64,000 nucleotides of DNA, taken from assembly GCA_948146395.1 (NCBI GenBank), contig OX411543.1:68707474-68771473 (forward strand), given 5' to 3'. The position numbers and the translations under genes are program-made. Each line of letters begins with the position of its first letter. Position 1 is the stretch's first letter. Below are positions 14,642 through 27,600 of this stretch, piece after piece. Under the pieces are notes generated by a model. The model was not told where the DNA came from. It worked only from the letters and a program-made list of their open reading frames with translations, and did not search any database. This DNA comes from Fragum whitleyi (taxonomy: Eukaryota > Mollusca > Bivalvia > Cardiida > Cardiidae).

Positions 14642-15372
14642 ATTGATCATTAATTTGATTGAGACGAGCGCACATGTACTTAGTCTATTTTCTTACATTT
14701 AACTTATATTTTGTTATATTTCTAAATATAAATTGTTCGATAGAGGAGCAGACCACCATAACTTTTTTCACATGAAAAAAATACTTCTTAATCTTGAAGA
14801 TCATCTTATTCTTTAATTATTTAAAACAGAAGGAAAAAATAGAAAACGGCTTCCAATTGTTCGCCGTTGGAAATATTTCAATCTTTAGACTTTCAATCCA
14901 GTCTTTTCTTTCCACGAGTTAAAAAGAAACAGCAAAAATATTGTTTGTAACTATTATATCACATTATCTACCTTTTCGGGTTGCCATCGCCTCTTGAGAT
15001 ATGTGTTTTCGAAAACTTATCGACTTAAGTAGGGAATTGAAGGTAATTTATTTCAAACAATCATGCCAAATTTAAGCTTTGACAGTAAAGAATTTATGAA
15101 AACAGCAACTACGGTGTGCAGATGTGAGTTAAAAGTTTTGTCTAGTATAATTATTCTAGTTTGATATTTAATAATGAATACCAAACGGACTTCAAATGAT
15201 CTTTGGTCTCGATAAAAATAAAAGAATCGACAAACGGAAAAATCTTCATCTAGTCTCAGAAAAAAAATATAAATGTCCGTTGGTATGAGAATATTTACGG
15301 ATAAATTTAATCTTGTAGGACAAGAGAGATAACTAGGAAATACGATATTGCACGGAATAACCATCGTAGCTG

Positions 15373-15560
15373 AAACTATATATAGCGGGAATTTAAGAAC
15401 AGCCCTGTGTTCAGGATCGTCAAACGGTGTAAACAGTTTTCAAATTGTACCCTGCTTTGCACGTTCACCTGCGTGCAAAACGGGGTATAAATGGAATACT
15501 GTTTGCACCGTTTGGCGATCCTGAACGCAGGGCTGCTCTTAAATTCCCGCTATATAGTTT
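15373..15560. repeat. Long imperfect hairpin, about 90-bp arms (copy 1)
   Basis: The left arm begins AAACTATATATAGCGGG and the right arm ends CCCGCTATATAGTTT. The arms pair through CAGCCCTG, TTCAGGATCG and CAAACGGTG up to a short loop near 15464-15469. Most differences between arms are transitions (for example CG in one arm against TG in the other), which still pair as G-U in RNA. It is probably a small foldback element. Confidence 0.85.
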
Positions 15561-16894
15561 TAGGATTTGTGACCCGGAACGCAGGATGGATCTCGTTAAG
15601 CATACACTATTCATCTATTTCATTCTTCACTCTGTCCTCTATACAAGATGCGGAGTATTTTTTGTCTTGAAGACAAAGTATTTTTTTGTCTTGAAGAATA
15701 CAAGAAAACCTATAATTTGAAAATGTAAACATGAAAACAGTTAAGTAACGGATTCACCACCTTAAGGTGGAGCATAATGTTTCCCAAGACAAGACGACAC
15801 GATAAAGTATGGTCCAAGTAATAGGAAGTTAAAAAGAAACATTAAACGTCCCTGTCTTTTTACAATGATCGTAAATAGTAGCATAGAGTAAACATTTTTT
15901 TCTACCGTATCTCTGTTCATTAGTTCTTTTCTCTGTTTAACACAATGCTTTTACAAACTGTTCTTGTTTTTCTTCCGTGTGTCAAAATGTATAATATTAT
16001 TACAATGGCGTAGATTTATATGTTTTGAAAGCAAACATATTAAGTTAAAAAGTAAGGCTAATGTTATAAATATTAAGGATTCAAACATTGTAATAATTTG
16101 TAAATTAAAAGTGTTTTCATACAGAAAGAATTGATTACGAATATCCAAACTGTAATACATAATAAGAGGTTATTTTTCCTTGTCAAGTACAATATTGAAT
16201 TCTATTAGATGAGTACCCTGCAGAATCATTCTATACTTGACGAGGCGACAGCCGAGTCAAAATATAGACTAGTTCTTCAGGGTACGGTCCGATGAGTTCA
16301 ATATTGTACTCAATCATGTTGAATGGCATCTTAAATTCATACCATACACTGAAGGGACTACAATTATCAATTTGCCACATTTGAGATCGGGACAAAAAGA
16401 ATAGATCCACAATGACCCGGAAAAGTGTCAAAAGCAAGCCACTATGAACATGATGAAATTGAAAGAAACTGTTTTTCTAGAAATAGGAACCTACGTGCGT
16501 TTTTTAAGTCAAGTATCTAGCCGATTAGTGCTTACTGATTCTAATTATACATGTAATTAACATAAATTAGATTGATTACCTGTCGTCGCTTGAATTGTAC
16601 ATTTTCTTGTTGAACAACGATAGCTTAAAATCAAGAAACAACAACATTTTTGTGTCTTTCGATGTCACTTGCATCCTTCTTTTACTTGTTAAGCAATATA
16701 ACAAAAGCAGATATAAATAATCTTATCAAGATCAAACTTATTTCAATACAGAAATGCGATCTCGCCAATTAACGTTCGGTGACGTAGACGAGCACCCTTT
16801 TGGGGCATGAAATTTTGTGTTTTGAATGGACTACTGTTAAGTGGTCATCTGTCCGTCACATAAGCTCTATGTAGACCGTTTCTGGTTGACTCTG

Positions 16895-16900
16895 TATAAA
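16895..16900 (+). promoter_or_regulatory. Candidate TATA box (copy 1)
   Basis: TATAAA lies 35 bp upstream of a Kozak-like GGCCATGGCC. AT-rich sequence gives TATA-like words often, so this is weak on its own. Confidence 0.25.
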
Positions 16901-16934
16901 TCAATTTGCATTTTATAGGTATTTTAATAAGGCC

Positions 16935-19900
16935 ATGGCCTCAAGTGAATCCCTGAAGGAAGAAATCTTGAAGGTAATGAACTATCCAGTAAAGTCCACA
17001 GATTAAAATTCAGTTGAATATGTTTTCATCAAGACTGTTATTAAAGCCCACTTTGACTAGATTACCCCGGTTTCTGTGCTGCTGTAAGCAACAATTGTCC
17101 AGTCTGCTCAAATCTCCTTAAGAAAATATCTTAGGACCTATAAGTCATCTGAGGAACCGATAAAAGTAGGATTATGCTAGAATGACAGAACGCTAGTAAG
17201 GTTGTGCCATACTTAAGACGCTTGTCATGATTTAAAAGTAGTTTTACTACTATTCCTTAAATTGCCTCTATAATGCACCATACCGCACCATACCGCGTTT
17301 CCACCACATTTACGTATCTTAATCGGCCCTTGACATTTATTTGTTGATAATTAACAAACCTGTCAGAATCACAACATTTTGTTTTGTTTTTACTACCTGG
17401 TGCAAGAAATAGACTCATTTAAAAAAGTGATTATCGAATTTTGGGTAGAAGATGTAGTACATTGTCTCCCACTGATATCCAGTATCTTATGGATTAGAAG
17501 AGAGGGTAGACATATTCAAATTAACCAGTACGTTGTTCGCCCCTTGGGATATCTATCTTATTTAGACACGACATGCTTATTAGTCTGGTTTATAGATGTC
17601 TGGAGTCTGACCTGTTACGAAATGGAAATGAGAAAAACTTCTTACCTTACCTTTTTGACTACCTGTCAGAATAACTAAGTTATTGAACTTATTTCAATCG
17701 CTCTCAACCTTCCATGATTTCGTTGTCTAGCGTGAATTTTGAAACATCTAATTGGTGAATAGCATGTTCAAGTTTTTTTTTTCAAATAGATAAGATTTCC
17801 GAATTCGGTTAATTTGACATCGTTCAAATTCCCTTTTAATTGGCCTGACACACTCAATCATTTTCAATTCGAAATCATTCTGAACAATCATTCACATTTG
17901 CTTAATATATTTTTAATTGTAGAGGGATATCCCGGATTGCGTCTTAAAAGCTACTGTCACATAAACACTCCGATGTGCGGCGATGCGTCGCCGATAACTT
18001 TTTTGTAGGTGAATGGTGAAATTGGCAAACAAGTCAAGACTAATCGGGGCGTGTGCCTGTTCAATAGTGGATAGTTCTGAGATCGGCGGGCGTTGGTGAG
18101 TTTTATCTTCAAGTTAAAACCTGCCGAATGGTTGGCGACGTCTTTGAGATTTGTTGGTTTCGATATAGTATCGACGACTTGTCGCCGGCGATCGGTCGGG
18201 CTATGGTTGATCATCTTCCGGACTCCAGTCGATTTTGTTTACAATGCAGACGTTTTTTTTCTTTTTTTTTCTTAGACCTTTTCACTTCCGTTTATAATTG
18301 TCGACTATTCGGCGACGTATCGCCGCTGCATTACCGACTAGTCGACAACATATTCCGGCGTGCCAGCAATAAGCTTTATTTAGTCGACACAATAATTTTG
18401 CTTTATCACTGTCCACAAAATTAGACGTAATCACGTCGGCGGTTTCATGTGACTGCAAAGAAAATAATCCCAGTTTATTTATTTGATTAATAAGGCCGAT
18501 GAAAAATAGGAATCATCGGCGTAATTTCCGTAACCGTTTAAATTTTGGGTAATTTAATGCTGTCAACTTTAACGATTTAACGATCATTTAATAATCGCCA
18601 AAGCTTTGAGGCGTAAAAGTACAGTCACCTCACAGCTTAAGAGAGTTAAATGCCGAATATGTCTTGCATGTGAAAAAAAGCAAAAGCATATCTAATTAAT
18701 ATCGTTTACTTGCGCTATTTACTATTTCTTATCAAAACATTTGAAGAGCCCCAGATTTGTTAGAATCTCACGCGTTAATGTTAATATTGTATCGAAATGG
18801 TTTTTTTTTACCCAAACAAATAAGGGGACAGAAATAAATTCTATATATATATTCAATCCGAAGATTACAAAGAGTCAAGCGGTTGAAGCATTTTCAAAAT
18901 TAGCACAACTTTCAAGATAATTTCCCCATAAATACGCTTTTAAATATATAGACTATAAAAAAAGCTTAGTATGCTATCGTCCTTGTCCATTGACCCACGT
19001 AATTCAGATGAACAACCCCACTTTTTTATAGCTCACCTGAGTACATCGTGCTCAAGATGAGCTTTTGTGACCATTGAATGTCCGTCGTCTGCCGTCCGTC
19101 GTGCATCGTCAGACGTCAACAATTGAACTATTTACATTCTTAAGGCCACAAATATGGTACAATCATCATGAAACCTGGCCAGATGTCAGGTCACAAGGAT
19201 GAACCCTATTGAAAATGGGAAGGATCAGTGCCATATCACGGGAAAGGTGCTTTTATGATTATTTTCTTGTTTACGATATAAAGGCCACAAATATTTTTCA
19301 ATCTTCTTTAAACTTGATCAGAATGTTTTTCAGGCCACAAGGATGAACCCTATTGAAAATAGGGGGGATTTGTGCATTAACACGGGAAAGGGGGCTTTAA
19401 TATTTACACTCTTTTTAGGCCGCAAATATGGTCCAATCTTCACAACACTTGATCATAATATTTGTCATATCATAAAGATGAACTCTATTGAAACTGGGAA
19501 GGATCCGTGACATATCACAGGAAAACGGGCCTTAGTGAAATTTTCCTTTACACTCTAGAGGCCACCAATCATAAAAGTGCAATTATGAGTTTCGATGGAA
19601 TATTTAATTTTATTATATTAAAATAAAATGTTGTTGTGTTCGGGTATCGTGGTGTTTGGTTTTCTATATATGTGTAAAATTCGCTTACAAAAGGCCAAGG
19701 AATATCTTACTAGAAGGAACAAAAAAGGCCCATCCGCTTTCTCGGGCGTAGAGAGAGGGGAGCTAATTCTGAGATAATTCTGGTGGTTTGTATTTAGATA
19801 AACGATAAAAGTATCGTAACTTTAGTTTAAACAGACTATGGGTACGATGTTTTGATCACCCATGACCGATGTTTCTCGTCAGCGGTCGTTATTTCATTTA

Positions 19901-21255
19901 ATGCACGTGCGTGGAGAACAATAGTAACTCTTCTGACACAGTATGATAAGAATAAATGATAATTAGAAATTCTGCAAAATTTTAAGATTGGCATATTCAA
20001 CAACTGGAGTCATTTTTCTGGGATACATAAGATAAGTAGATTAAATATACTTAGTTCCAAAAGAAAGTGTGCAATTTGAAATTTGAATATCACGGAAATT
20101 ACAAAACCTGCCGTCATTAAATTTCGTATAACGTTCCGCTAGAAGATTTGCAAGCGATATTTGAGAACAAAAAATCGCGCGTTGTGAAAACATTTTCTGC
20201 TAAGTTGATACTTCATTTTTGTATGTTTTGCATGCACATCACGTGTAACATTACGAATTGGTCCTAAATTGCATTCAGTTGAATCATTGTGGCTTATCAT
20301 AAAATCAAGTCTTCATTACAATTGTGCATAATGCAACTGCGTTGTTTGACTTACAATTCACGTGGCTGAACAAAATCGAACTTTGTCAGATTTAAAAGGT
20401 CAAGAAAATTGATAAAACGTTCATGTTCAAATAGAAATTGAGGGCAATATTTTGTCAGGCCTCCAATAAGCGAATCGAGATGTCAAAGAACGCCATAGAA
20501 CTTTTCTTCTACAAGTAACAGGCCTAACAACGCAGTAATTACTAACGTTGACGCACGCGTATCGTCTTAATGTAAACAAAATTTATGTGTGAAAGTGATT
20601 TGGGATATCTCATACTCTACAAAATAAGCAAAATAAGCCATTTGCTCTTACCAGAGAAGAATCTGTTAGGCGGTCCAAACTTAACGCTATAATTCCAGCT
20701 TGCGCGTATGCAGTATACGATACATTGTCAATTTCTGATTTGACTTTTGGATTCACAAAGGTCGAATCTAAAGAATGACATCAAGTCTACTCCATAGATG
20801 TCCTTCAATTTTGTACAGGTTCAGAACAATGCAAAAAGTGAAAGTACACACTTTCTTATTGAACTGAATATAGTAATGCTAAACCTTAAGATTACAATGA
20901 TCCCGTACCCAACCCCACCACTTTACGAAAGGGGGCTGTCCTTCTGTGCCTTCCTTCTCGACGCAAAAATATCTGGATACGCCTCAGAGATATACAACTT
21001 CGTAAGTAGACGACCAAAATTTAGACCAGCAAGTAACAGACGGCATTTCAAAATGCGTGTAATTTGTAGATAATCAAATTCATAGATCTAGAAACGACTG
21101 ACGAAGAGAAACTGTTCAAACTCGATTTTCAACCGAGCTGAATTTTGCATGTAATGGTTAAGTGTAAAAACTGACATATCATTATGAATTTATCTCCTCT
21201 GTTGCAGATCGTAAAATCATCGAAAACGCAATCATTTTCTTTAGATACTCGATAA
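16935..21255 (+). CDS. Candidate three-exon small protein gene (copy 1), function unknown
   Basis: This is a model built only from signals. Exon 1 (16935-16973) starts in GGCCATGGCC, a strong Kozak context, encodes MASSESLKEEILK and ends AAG before GTAATG. Exon 2 (20819-21001) follows TTTTGTACAG, is open for 61 codons and ends TTC before a strong GTAAGT donor. Exon 3 (21208-21255) follows the pyrimidine-rich acceptor TCCTCTGTTGCAG and reaches a stop after 15 codons. All junctions are phase 0, so the product would be 89 residues. A TATA-like site precedes it and AATAAA follows at 21499-21504. The whole model lies inside the duplicated unit. I recognise no domain, signal peptide or clear membrane segment. 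It may be a chance assembly of signals, because intron 1 is 3.8 kb and other exons could be missed. Confidence 0.25.
17379..17678 (+). other. 99-codon open frame, not called a gene
   Basis: The frame is open in both duplicate copies (also 25051-25350) and lies inside intron 1 of the candidate gene. Its sequence has no motif I know. Being open in both copies means little because the copies are almost identical. Confidence 0.15.
17935..18560. repeat. CGCCGA/TCGGCG-rich block with short hairpins (copy 1)
   Basis: Words such as GGCGATGCGTCGCCGA, GTCGCCGGCGATCGG and TTCGGCGACGTATCGCCG crowd this block inside AT-rich DNA. It contains short inverted repeats, for example TTGTCGACTA/TAGTCGACAA (18299-18350) and GCCGATGA/TCATCGGC (18495-18520). 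It is probably a foldback-type repeat. CpG is well kept here. Confidence 0.5.
19027..19565 (+). repeat. Dispersed repeat with three internal units of about 130 bp (copy 1)
   Basis: It opens TAGCTCACCTGAG, then GATGAGCTTTTGTGACC and CCGTCGTCTGCCGTCCGTCG. Three units built on 'ggccacaaatatggtNcaatc', 'aaggatgaaccctattgaaaa' and 'cacgggaaag' follow, ending CACTCTAGAGGCCACC. The TAGCTCACCTGAG opening is the inverted form of the CAGGTGAGCGG endings at 1.1 and 41.1 kb. Confidence 0.8.
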
Positions 21256-21498
21256 CAGCTGATTTTCGGGCATTTAGGAACGTTAGATCACTGGCGACGT
21301 CTTTTTGACGACGTTTCCACGTATGGAACTTAAATTTTTCGAATCTAAGACCATCTTGCTATCGAACTGACAAAAATGAACAGGGTCGTCGTCAAATGGT
21401 TTTTCTCGAAAAAATGGGCCAAAATAGAATCAAAACGTACCCAGCCCTTTAAGATTTTTATTTTAGACGCATGCATGGGCCCATAAACTAGAGTTTTG

Positions 21499-21504
21499 AA
21501 TAAA
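21499..21504 (+). promoter_or_regulatory. Candidate poly(A) signal AATAAA (copy 1)
   Basis: AATAAA lies 244 bp after the stop of the candidate three-exon model. It is common by chance in AT-rich DNA. Confidence 0.2.
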
Positions 21505-21582
21505 TTCTTATCTCAAGTATTTGTTCTTGCAAAGAGACTATAGAAAAAAAAACAACTTAATTTAATTTTAGTTATAATTTTT

Positions 21583-21650
21583 GAATGATTTTGGAATGCA
21601 ATTGAATGAGTGTGCTGAGTTTTGAGTTACAGTAACCTCAAGGGATTTAA
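21583..21650 (+). repeat. Fragment of the 47-kb MITE family
   Basis: GAATGATTTTGGAATG, AATTGAATGAGTGTG and GAGTTTTGAGT resemble the reverse complement of 47460-47545 and the piece at 46570. Confidence 0.4.
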
Positions 21651-23044
21651 TCCAATATCGCTATTTTTTCAAGATGTTCTGTTCAGGAAACAACGTTAGA
21701 GAGCCTTGAAGTCGTATTCAAGAAGGTTGCAACTGATGCTGTGGTTTTTGTGAATTTTACGTTACATCCATGTGATATAAAATTGCTTAAAACCGCGACC
21801 AATCTCTATAATTTCGAAAATAAAGTAGGAAATAATTTTTTAAAAATTTTATCTTTTCGAAACATATTTCATCTTCTTTCCCATTTTATATATTTATATG
21901 TACCATCACAAAGATAAAGTTAATGTCAATTTCTGCCACAACAATTTTTTTTTTAAATTATTACGCGGCTCATTTTCAATTAAACAGTGCATGATACAAT
22001 TCAGGTGCGTGGTAACATGAGCTGAGTTCAGGATGACTTAACACTTGCAAACATTTTAATAAGGCATCGCTTTTCATACACGAACTTGTGTCTAAAGCGC
22101 CATACATTTGGCAAAACGTTCGCAAAATCTGTTACCATTCTGAACACATGGTACGTCGACCAGATTCATTAGTTACTTGTATTGTCCAAAATGGTATGTA
22201 CATTTTATAAGAACTATCACAACATAGTAAGTAAATCACACGATAAGTACAAAGGAAGATAAGAATTATTTTCGAGAACCCAATTTGTTTTTAGATAAAA
22301 ATACGAAGGATACATTAATCATTAATTTGATTGAGACGAGCGCACATGTACTTAGTCTATTTTCTTACATTTAACTTATATTTTGTTATATTTCTAAATA
22401 TAAATTGTTCGATAGAGGAGCAGACCACCATAACTTTTTTCACATGAAAAAAATACTTCTTAATCTTGAAGATCATCTTATTCTTTAATTATTTAAAACA
22501 GAAGGAAAAAATAGAAAACGGCTTCCAATTGTTCGCCGTTGGAAATATTTCAATCTTTAGACTTTCAATCCAGTCTTTTCTTTCCACGAGTTAAAAAGAA
22601 ACAGCAAAAATATTGTTTGTAACTATTATATCACATTATCTACCTTTTCGGGTTGCCATCGCCTCTTGAGATATGTGTTTTCGAAAACTTATCGACTTAA
22701 GTAGGGAATTGAAGGTAATTTATTTCAAACAATCATGCCAAATTTAAGCTTTGACAGTAAAGAATTTATGAAAACAGCAACTACGGTGTGCAGATGTGAG
22801 TTAAAAGTTTTGTCTAGTATAATTATTCTAGTTTGATATTTAATAATGAATACCAAACGGACTTCAAATGATCTTTGGTCTCGATAAAAATAAAAGAATC
22901 GACAAACGGAAAAATCTTCATCTAGTCTCAGAAAAAAAATATAAATGTCCGTTGGTATGAGAATATTTACGGATAAATTTAATCTTGTAGGACAAGAGAG
23001 ATAACTAGGAAATACGATATTGCACGGAATAACCATCGTAGCTG

Positions 23045-23232
23045 AAACTATATATAGCGGGAATTTAAGAACAGCCCTGTGTTCAGGATCGTCAAACGGT
23101 GTAAACAGTTTTCAAATTGTACCCTGCTTTGCACGTTCACCTGCGTGCAAAACGGGGTATAAATGGAATACTGTTTGCACCGTTTGGCGATCCTGAACGC
23201 AGGGCTGCTCTTAAATTCCCGCTATATAGTTT
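23045..23232. repeat. Long imperfect hairpin (copy 2)
   Basis: Same hairpin as 15373-15560, shifted by 7672 bp. Confidence 0.85.
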
Positions 23233-24566
23233 TAGGATTTGTGACCCGGAACGCAGGATGGATCTCGTTAAGCATACACTATTCATCTATTTCATTCTTC
23301 ACTCTGTCCTCTATACAAGATGCGGAGTATTTTTTGTCTTGAAGACAAAGTATTTTTTTGTCTTGAAGAATACAAGAAAACCTATAATTTGAAAATGTAA
23401 ACATGAAAACAGTTAAGTAACGGATTCACCACCTTAAGGTGGAGCATAATGTTTCCCAAGACAAGACGACACGATAAAGTATGGTCCAAGTAATAGGAAG
23501 TTAAAAAGAAACATTAAACGTCCCTGTCTTTTTACAATGATCGTAAATAGTAGCATAGAGTAAACATTTTTTTCTACCGTATCTCTGTTCATTAGTTCTT
23601 TTCTCTGTTTAACACAATGCTTTTACAAACTGTTCTTGTTTTTCTTCCGTGTGTCAAAATGTATAATATTATTACAATGGCGTAGATTTATATGTTTTGA
23701 AAGCAAACATATTAAGTTAAAAAGTAAGGCTAATGTTATAAATATTAAGGATTCAAACATTGTAATAATTTGTAAATTAAAAGTGTTTTCATACAGAAAG
23801 AATTGATTACGAATATCCAAACTGTAATACATAATAAGAGGTTATTTTTCCTTGTCAAGTACAATATTGAATTCTATTAGATGAGTACCCTGCAGAATCA
23901 TTCTATACTTGACGAGGCGACAGCCGAGTCAAAATATAGACTAGTTCTTCAGGGTACGGTCCGATGAGTTCAATATTGTACTCAATCATGTTGAATGGCA
24001 TCTTAAATTCATACCATACACTGAAGGGACTACAATTATCAATTTGCCACATTTGAGATCGGGACAAAAAGAATAGATCCACAATGACCCGGAAAAGTGT
24101 CAAAAGCAAGCCACTATGAACATGATGAAATTGAAAGAAACTGTTTTTCTAGAAATAGGAACCTACGTGCGTTTTTTAAGTCAAGTATCTAGCCGATTAG
24201 TGCTTACTGATTCTAATTATACATGTAATTAACATAAATTAGATTGATTACCTGTCGTCGCTTGAATTGTACATTTTCTTGTTGAACAACGATAGCTTAA
24301 AATCAAGAAACAACAACATTTTTGTGTCTTTCGATGTCACTTGCATCCTTCTTTTACTTGTTAAGCAATATAACAAAAGCAGATATAAATAATCTTATCA
24401 AGATCAAACTTATTTCAATACAGAAATGCGATCTCGCCAATTAACGTTCGGTGACGTAGACGAGCACCCTTTTGGGGCATGAAATTTTGTGTTTTGAATG
24501 GACTACTGTTAAGTGGTCATCTGTCCGTCACATAAGCTCTATGTAGACCGTTTCTGGTTGACTCTG

Positions 24567-24572
24567 TATAAA
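24567..24572 (+). promoter_or_regulatory. Candidate TATA box (copy 2)
   Basis: TATAAA, the duplicate of 16895-16900. Confidence 0.25.
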
Positions 24573-24606
24573 TCAATTTGCATTTTATAGGTATTTTAAT
24601 AAGGCC

Positions 24607-27600
24607 ATGGCCTCAAGTGAATCCCTGAAGGAAGAAATCTTGAAGGTAATGAACTATCCAGTAAAGTCCACAGATTAAAATTCAGTTGAATATGTTTTCA
24701 TCAAGACTGTTATTAAAGCCCACTTTGACTAGATTACCCCGGTTTCTGTGCTGCTGTAAGCAACAATTGTCTAGTCTGCTCAAATCTCCTTAAGAAAATA
24801 TCTTAGGACCTATAAGTCATCTGAGGAACCGATAAAAGTAGGATTATGCTAGAATGACAGAACGCTAGTAAGGTTGTGCCATACTTAAGACGCTTGTCAT
24901 GATTTAAAAGTAGTTTTACTACTATTCCTTAAATTGCCTCTATAATGCACCATACCGCACCATACCGCGTTTCCACCACATTTACGTATCTTAATCGGCC
25001 CTTGACATTTATTTGTTGATAATTAACAAACCTGTCAGAATCACAACATTTTGTTTTGTTTTTACTACCTGGTGCAAGAAATAGACTCATTTAAAAAAGT
25101 GATTATCGAATTTTGGGTAGAAGATGTAGTACATTGTCTCCCACTGATATCCAGTATCTTATGGATTAGAAGAGAGGGTAGACATATTCAAATTAACCAG
25201 TACGTTGTTCGCCCCTTGGGATATCTATCTTATTTAGACACGACATGCTTATTAGTCTGGTTTATAGATGTCTGGAGTCTGACCTGTTACGAAATGGAAA
25301 TGAGAAAAACTTCTTACCTTACCTTTTTGACTACCTGTCAGAATAACTAAGTTATTTTGAACTTATTTCAATCGCTCTCAACCTTCCATGATTTCGTTGT
25401 CTAGCGTGAATTTTGAAACATCTAATTGGTGAATAGCATGTTCAAGTTTTTTTTTTCAAATAGATAAGATTTCCGAATTCGGTTAATTTGACATCGTTCA
25501 AATTCCCTTTTAATTGGCCTGACACACTCAATCATTTTCAATTCGAAATCATTCTGAACAATCATTCACATTTGCTTAATATATTTTTAATTGTAGAGGG
25601 ATATCCCGGATTGCGTCTTAAAAGCTACTGTCACATAAACACTCCGATGTGCGGCGATGCGTCGCCGATAACTTTTTTGTAGGTGAATGGTGAAATTGGC
25701 AAACAAGTCAAGACTAATCGGGGCGTGTGCCTATTCAATAGTGGATAGTTCTGAGATCGGCGGGCGTTGGTGAGTTTTATCTTCAAGTTAAAACCTGCCG
25801 AATGGTTGGCGACGTCTTTGAGATTTGTTGGTTTCGATATAGTATCGACGACTTGTCGCCGGCGATCGGTCGGGCTATGGTTGATCATCTTCCGGACTCC
25901 AGTCGATTTTGTTTACAATGCAGACGTTTTTTTTCTTTTTTTTTCTTAGACCTTTTCACTTCCGTTTATAATTGTCGACTATTCGGCGACGTATCGCCGC
26001 TGCATTACCGACTAGTCGACAACATATTCCGGCGTGCCAGCAATAAGCTTTATTTAGTCGACACAATAATTTTGCTTTATCACTGTCCACAAAATTAGAC
26101 GTAATCACGTCGGCGGTTTCATGTGACTGCAAAGAAAATAATCCCAGTTTATTTATTTGATTAATAAGGCCGATGAAAAATAGGAATCATCGGCGTAATT
26201 TCCGTAACCGTTTAAATTTTGGGTAATTTAATGCTGTCAACTTTAACGATTTAACGATCATTTAATAATCGCCAAAGCTTTGAGGCGTAAAAGTACAGTC
26301 ACCTCACAGCTTAAGAGAGTTAAATGCCGAATATGTCTTGCATGTGAAAAAAAGCAAAAGCATATCTAATTAATATCGTTTACTTGCGCTATTTACTATT
26401 TCTTATCAAAACATTTGAAGAGCCCCAGATTTGTTAGAATCTCACGCGTTAATGTTAATATTGTATCGAAATGGTTTTTTTTTACCCAAACAAATAAGGG
26501 GACAGAAATAAATTCTATATATATATTCAATCCGAAGATTACAAAGAGTCAAGCGGTTGAAGCATTTTCAAAATTAGCACAACTTTCAAGATAATTTCCC
26601 CATAAATACGCTTTTAAATATATAGACTATAAAAAAAAGCTTAGTATGCTATCGTCCTTGTCCATTGACCCACGTAATTCAGATGAACAACCCCACTTTT
26701 TTATAGCTCACCTGAGTACATCGTGCTCAAGATGAGCTTTTGTGACCATTGAATGTCCGTCGTCTGCCGTCCGTCGTGCATCGTCAGACGTCAACAATTG
26801 AACTATTTACATTCTTAAGGCCACAAATATGGTACAATCATCATGAAACCTGGCCAGATGTCAGGTCACAAGGATGAACCCTATTGAAAATGGGAAGGAT
26901 CAGTGCCATATCACGGGAAAGGTGCTTTTATGATTATTTTCTTGTTTACGATATAAAGGCCACAAATATTTTTCAATCTTCTTTAAACTTGATCAGAATG
27001 TTTTTCAGGCCACAAGGATGAACCCTATTGAAAATAGGGGGGATTTGTGCATTAACACGGGAAAGGGGGCTTTAATATTTACACTCTTTTTAGGCCGCAA
27101 ATATGGTCCAATCTTCACAACACTTGATCATAATATTTGTCATATCATAAAGATGAACTCTATTGAAACTGGGAAGGATCCGTGACATATCACAGGAAAA
27201 CGGGCCTTAGTGAAATTTTCCTTTACACTCTAGAGGCCACCAATCATAAAAGTGCAATTATGAGTTTCGATGGAATATTTAATTTTATTATATTAAAATA
27301 AAATGTTGTTGTGTTCGGGTATCGTGGTGTTTGGTTTTCTATATATGTGTAAAATTCGCTTACAAAAGGCCAAGGAATATCTTACTAGAAGGAACAAAAA
27401 AGGCCCATCCGCTTTCTCGGGCGTAGAGAGAGGGGAGCTAATTCTGAGATAATTCTGGTGGTTTGTATTTAGATAAACGATAAAAGTATCGTAACTTTAG
27501 TTTAAACAGACTATGGGTACGATGTTTTGATCACCCATGACCGATGTTTCTCGTCAGCGGTCGTTATTTCATTTAATGCACGTGCGTGGAGAACAATAGT

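Larger units (their letters stand above)
14642..22313 (+). repeat. 7,672-bp tandem duplication, copy 1
   Basis: This segment is repeated head to tail at 22314-29988. Alignment starts at ATT (14642 against 22314) with a mismatch at 14645/22317, and ends at GGATAC (22313 against 29988). The junction has no inserted bases. I found about seven substitutions (for example at 14645, 17098, 18053, 20114, 20458, 21799 and 21828) and two small insertions in copy 2 (2 bp after 25355, and 1 bp in an A-run near 26630). The unit holds a long hairpin, a candidate small gene, a CGCCGA-rich block, a dispersed repeat and MITE-like fragments. It may be a recent duplication or an assembly artefact. Confidence 0.95.

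Noticed and set aside
15053..15364. 103-codon minus-strand frame repeated at 22725-23036
   Set aside because: It is present twice only because the DNA is duplicated almost unchanged, and it has no motif.
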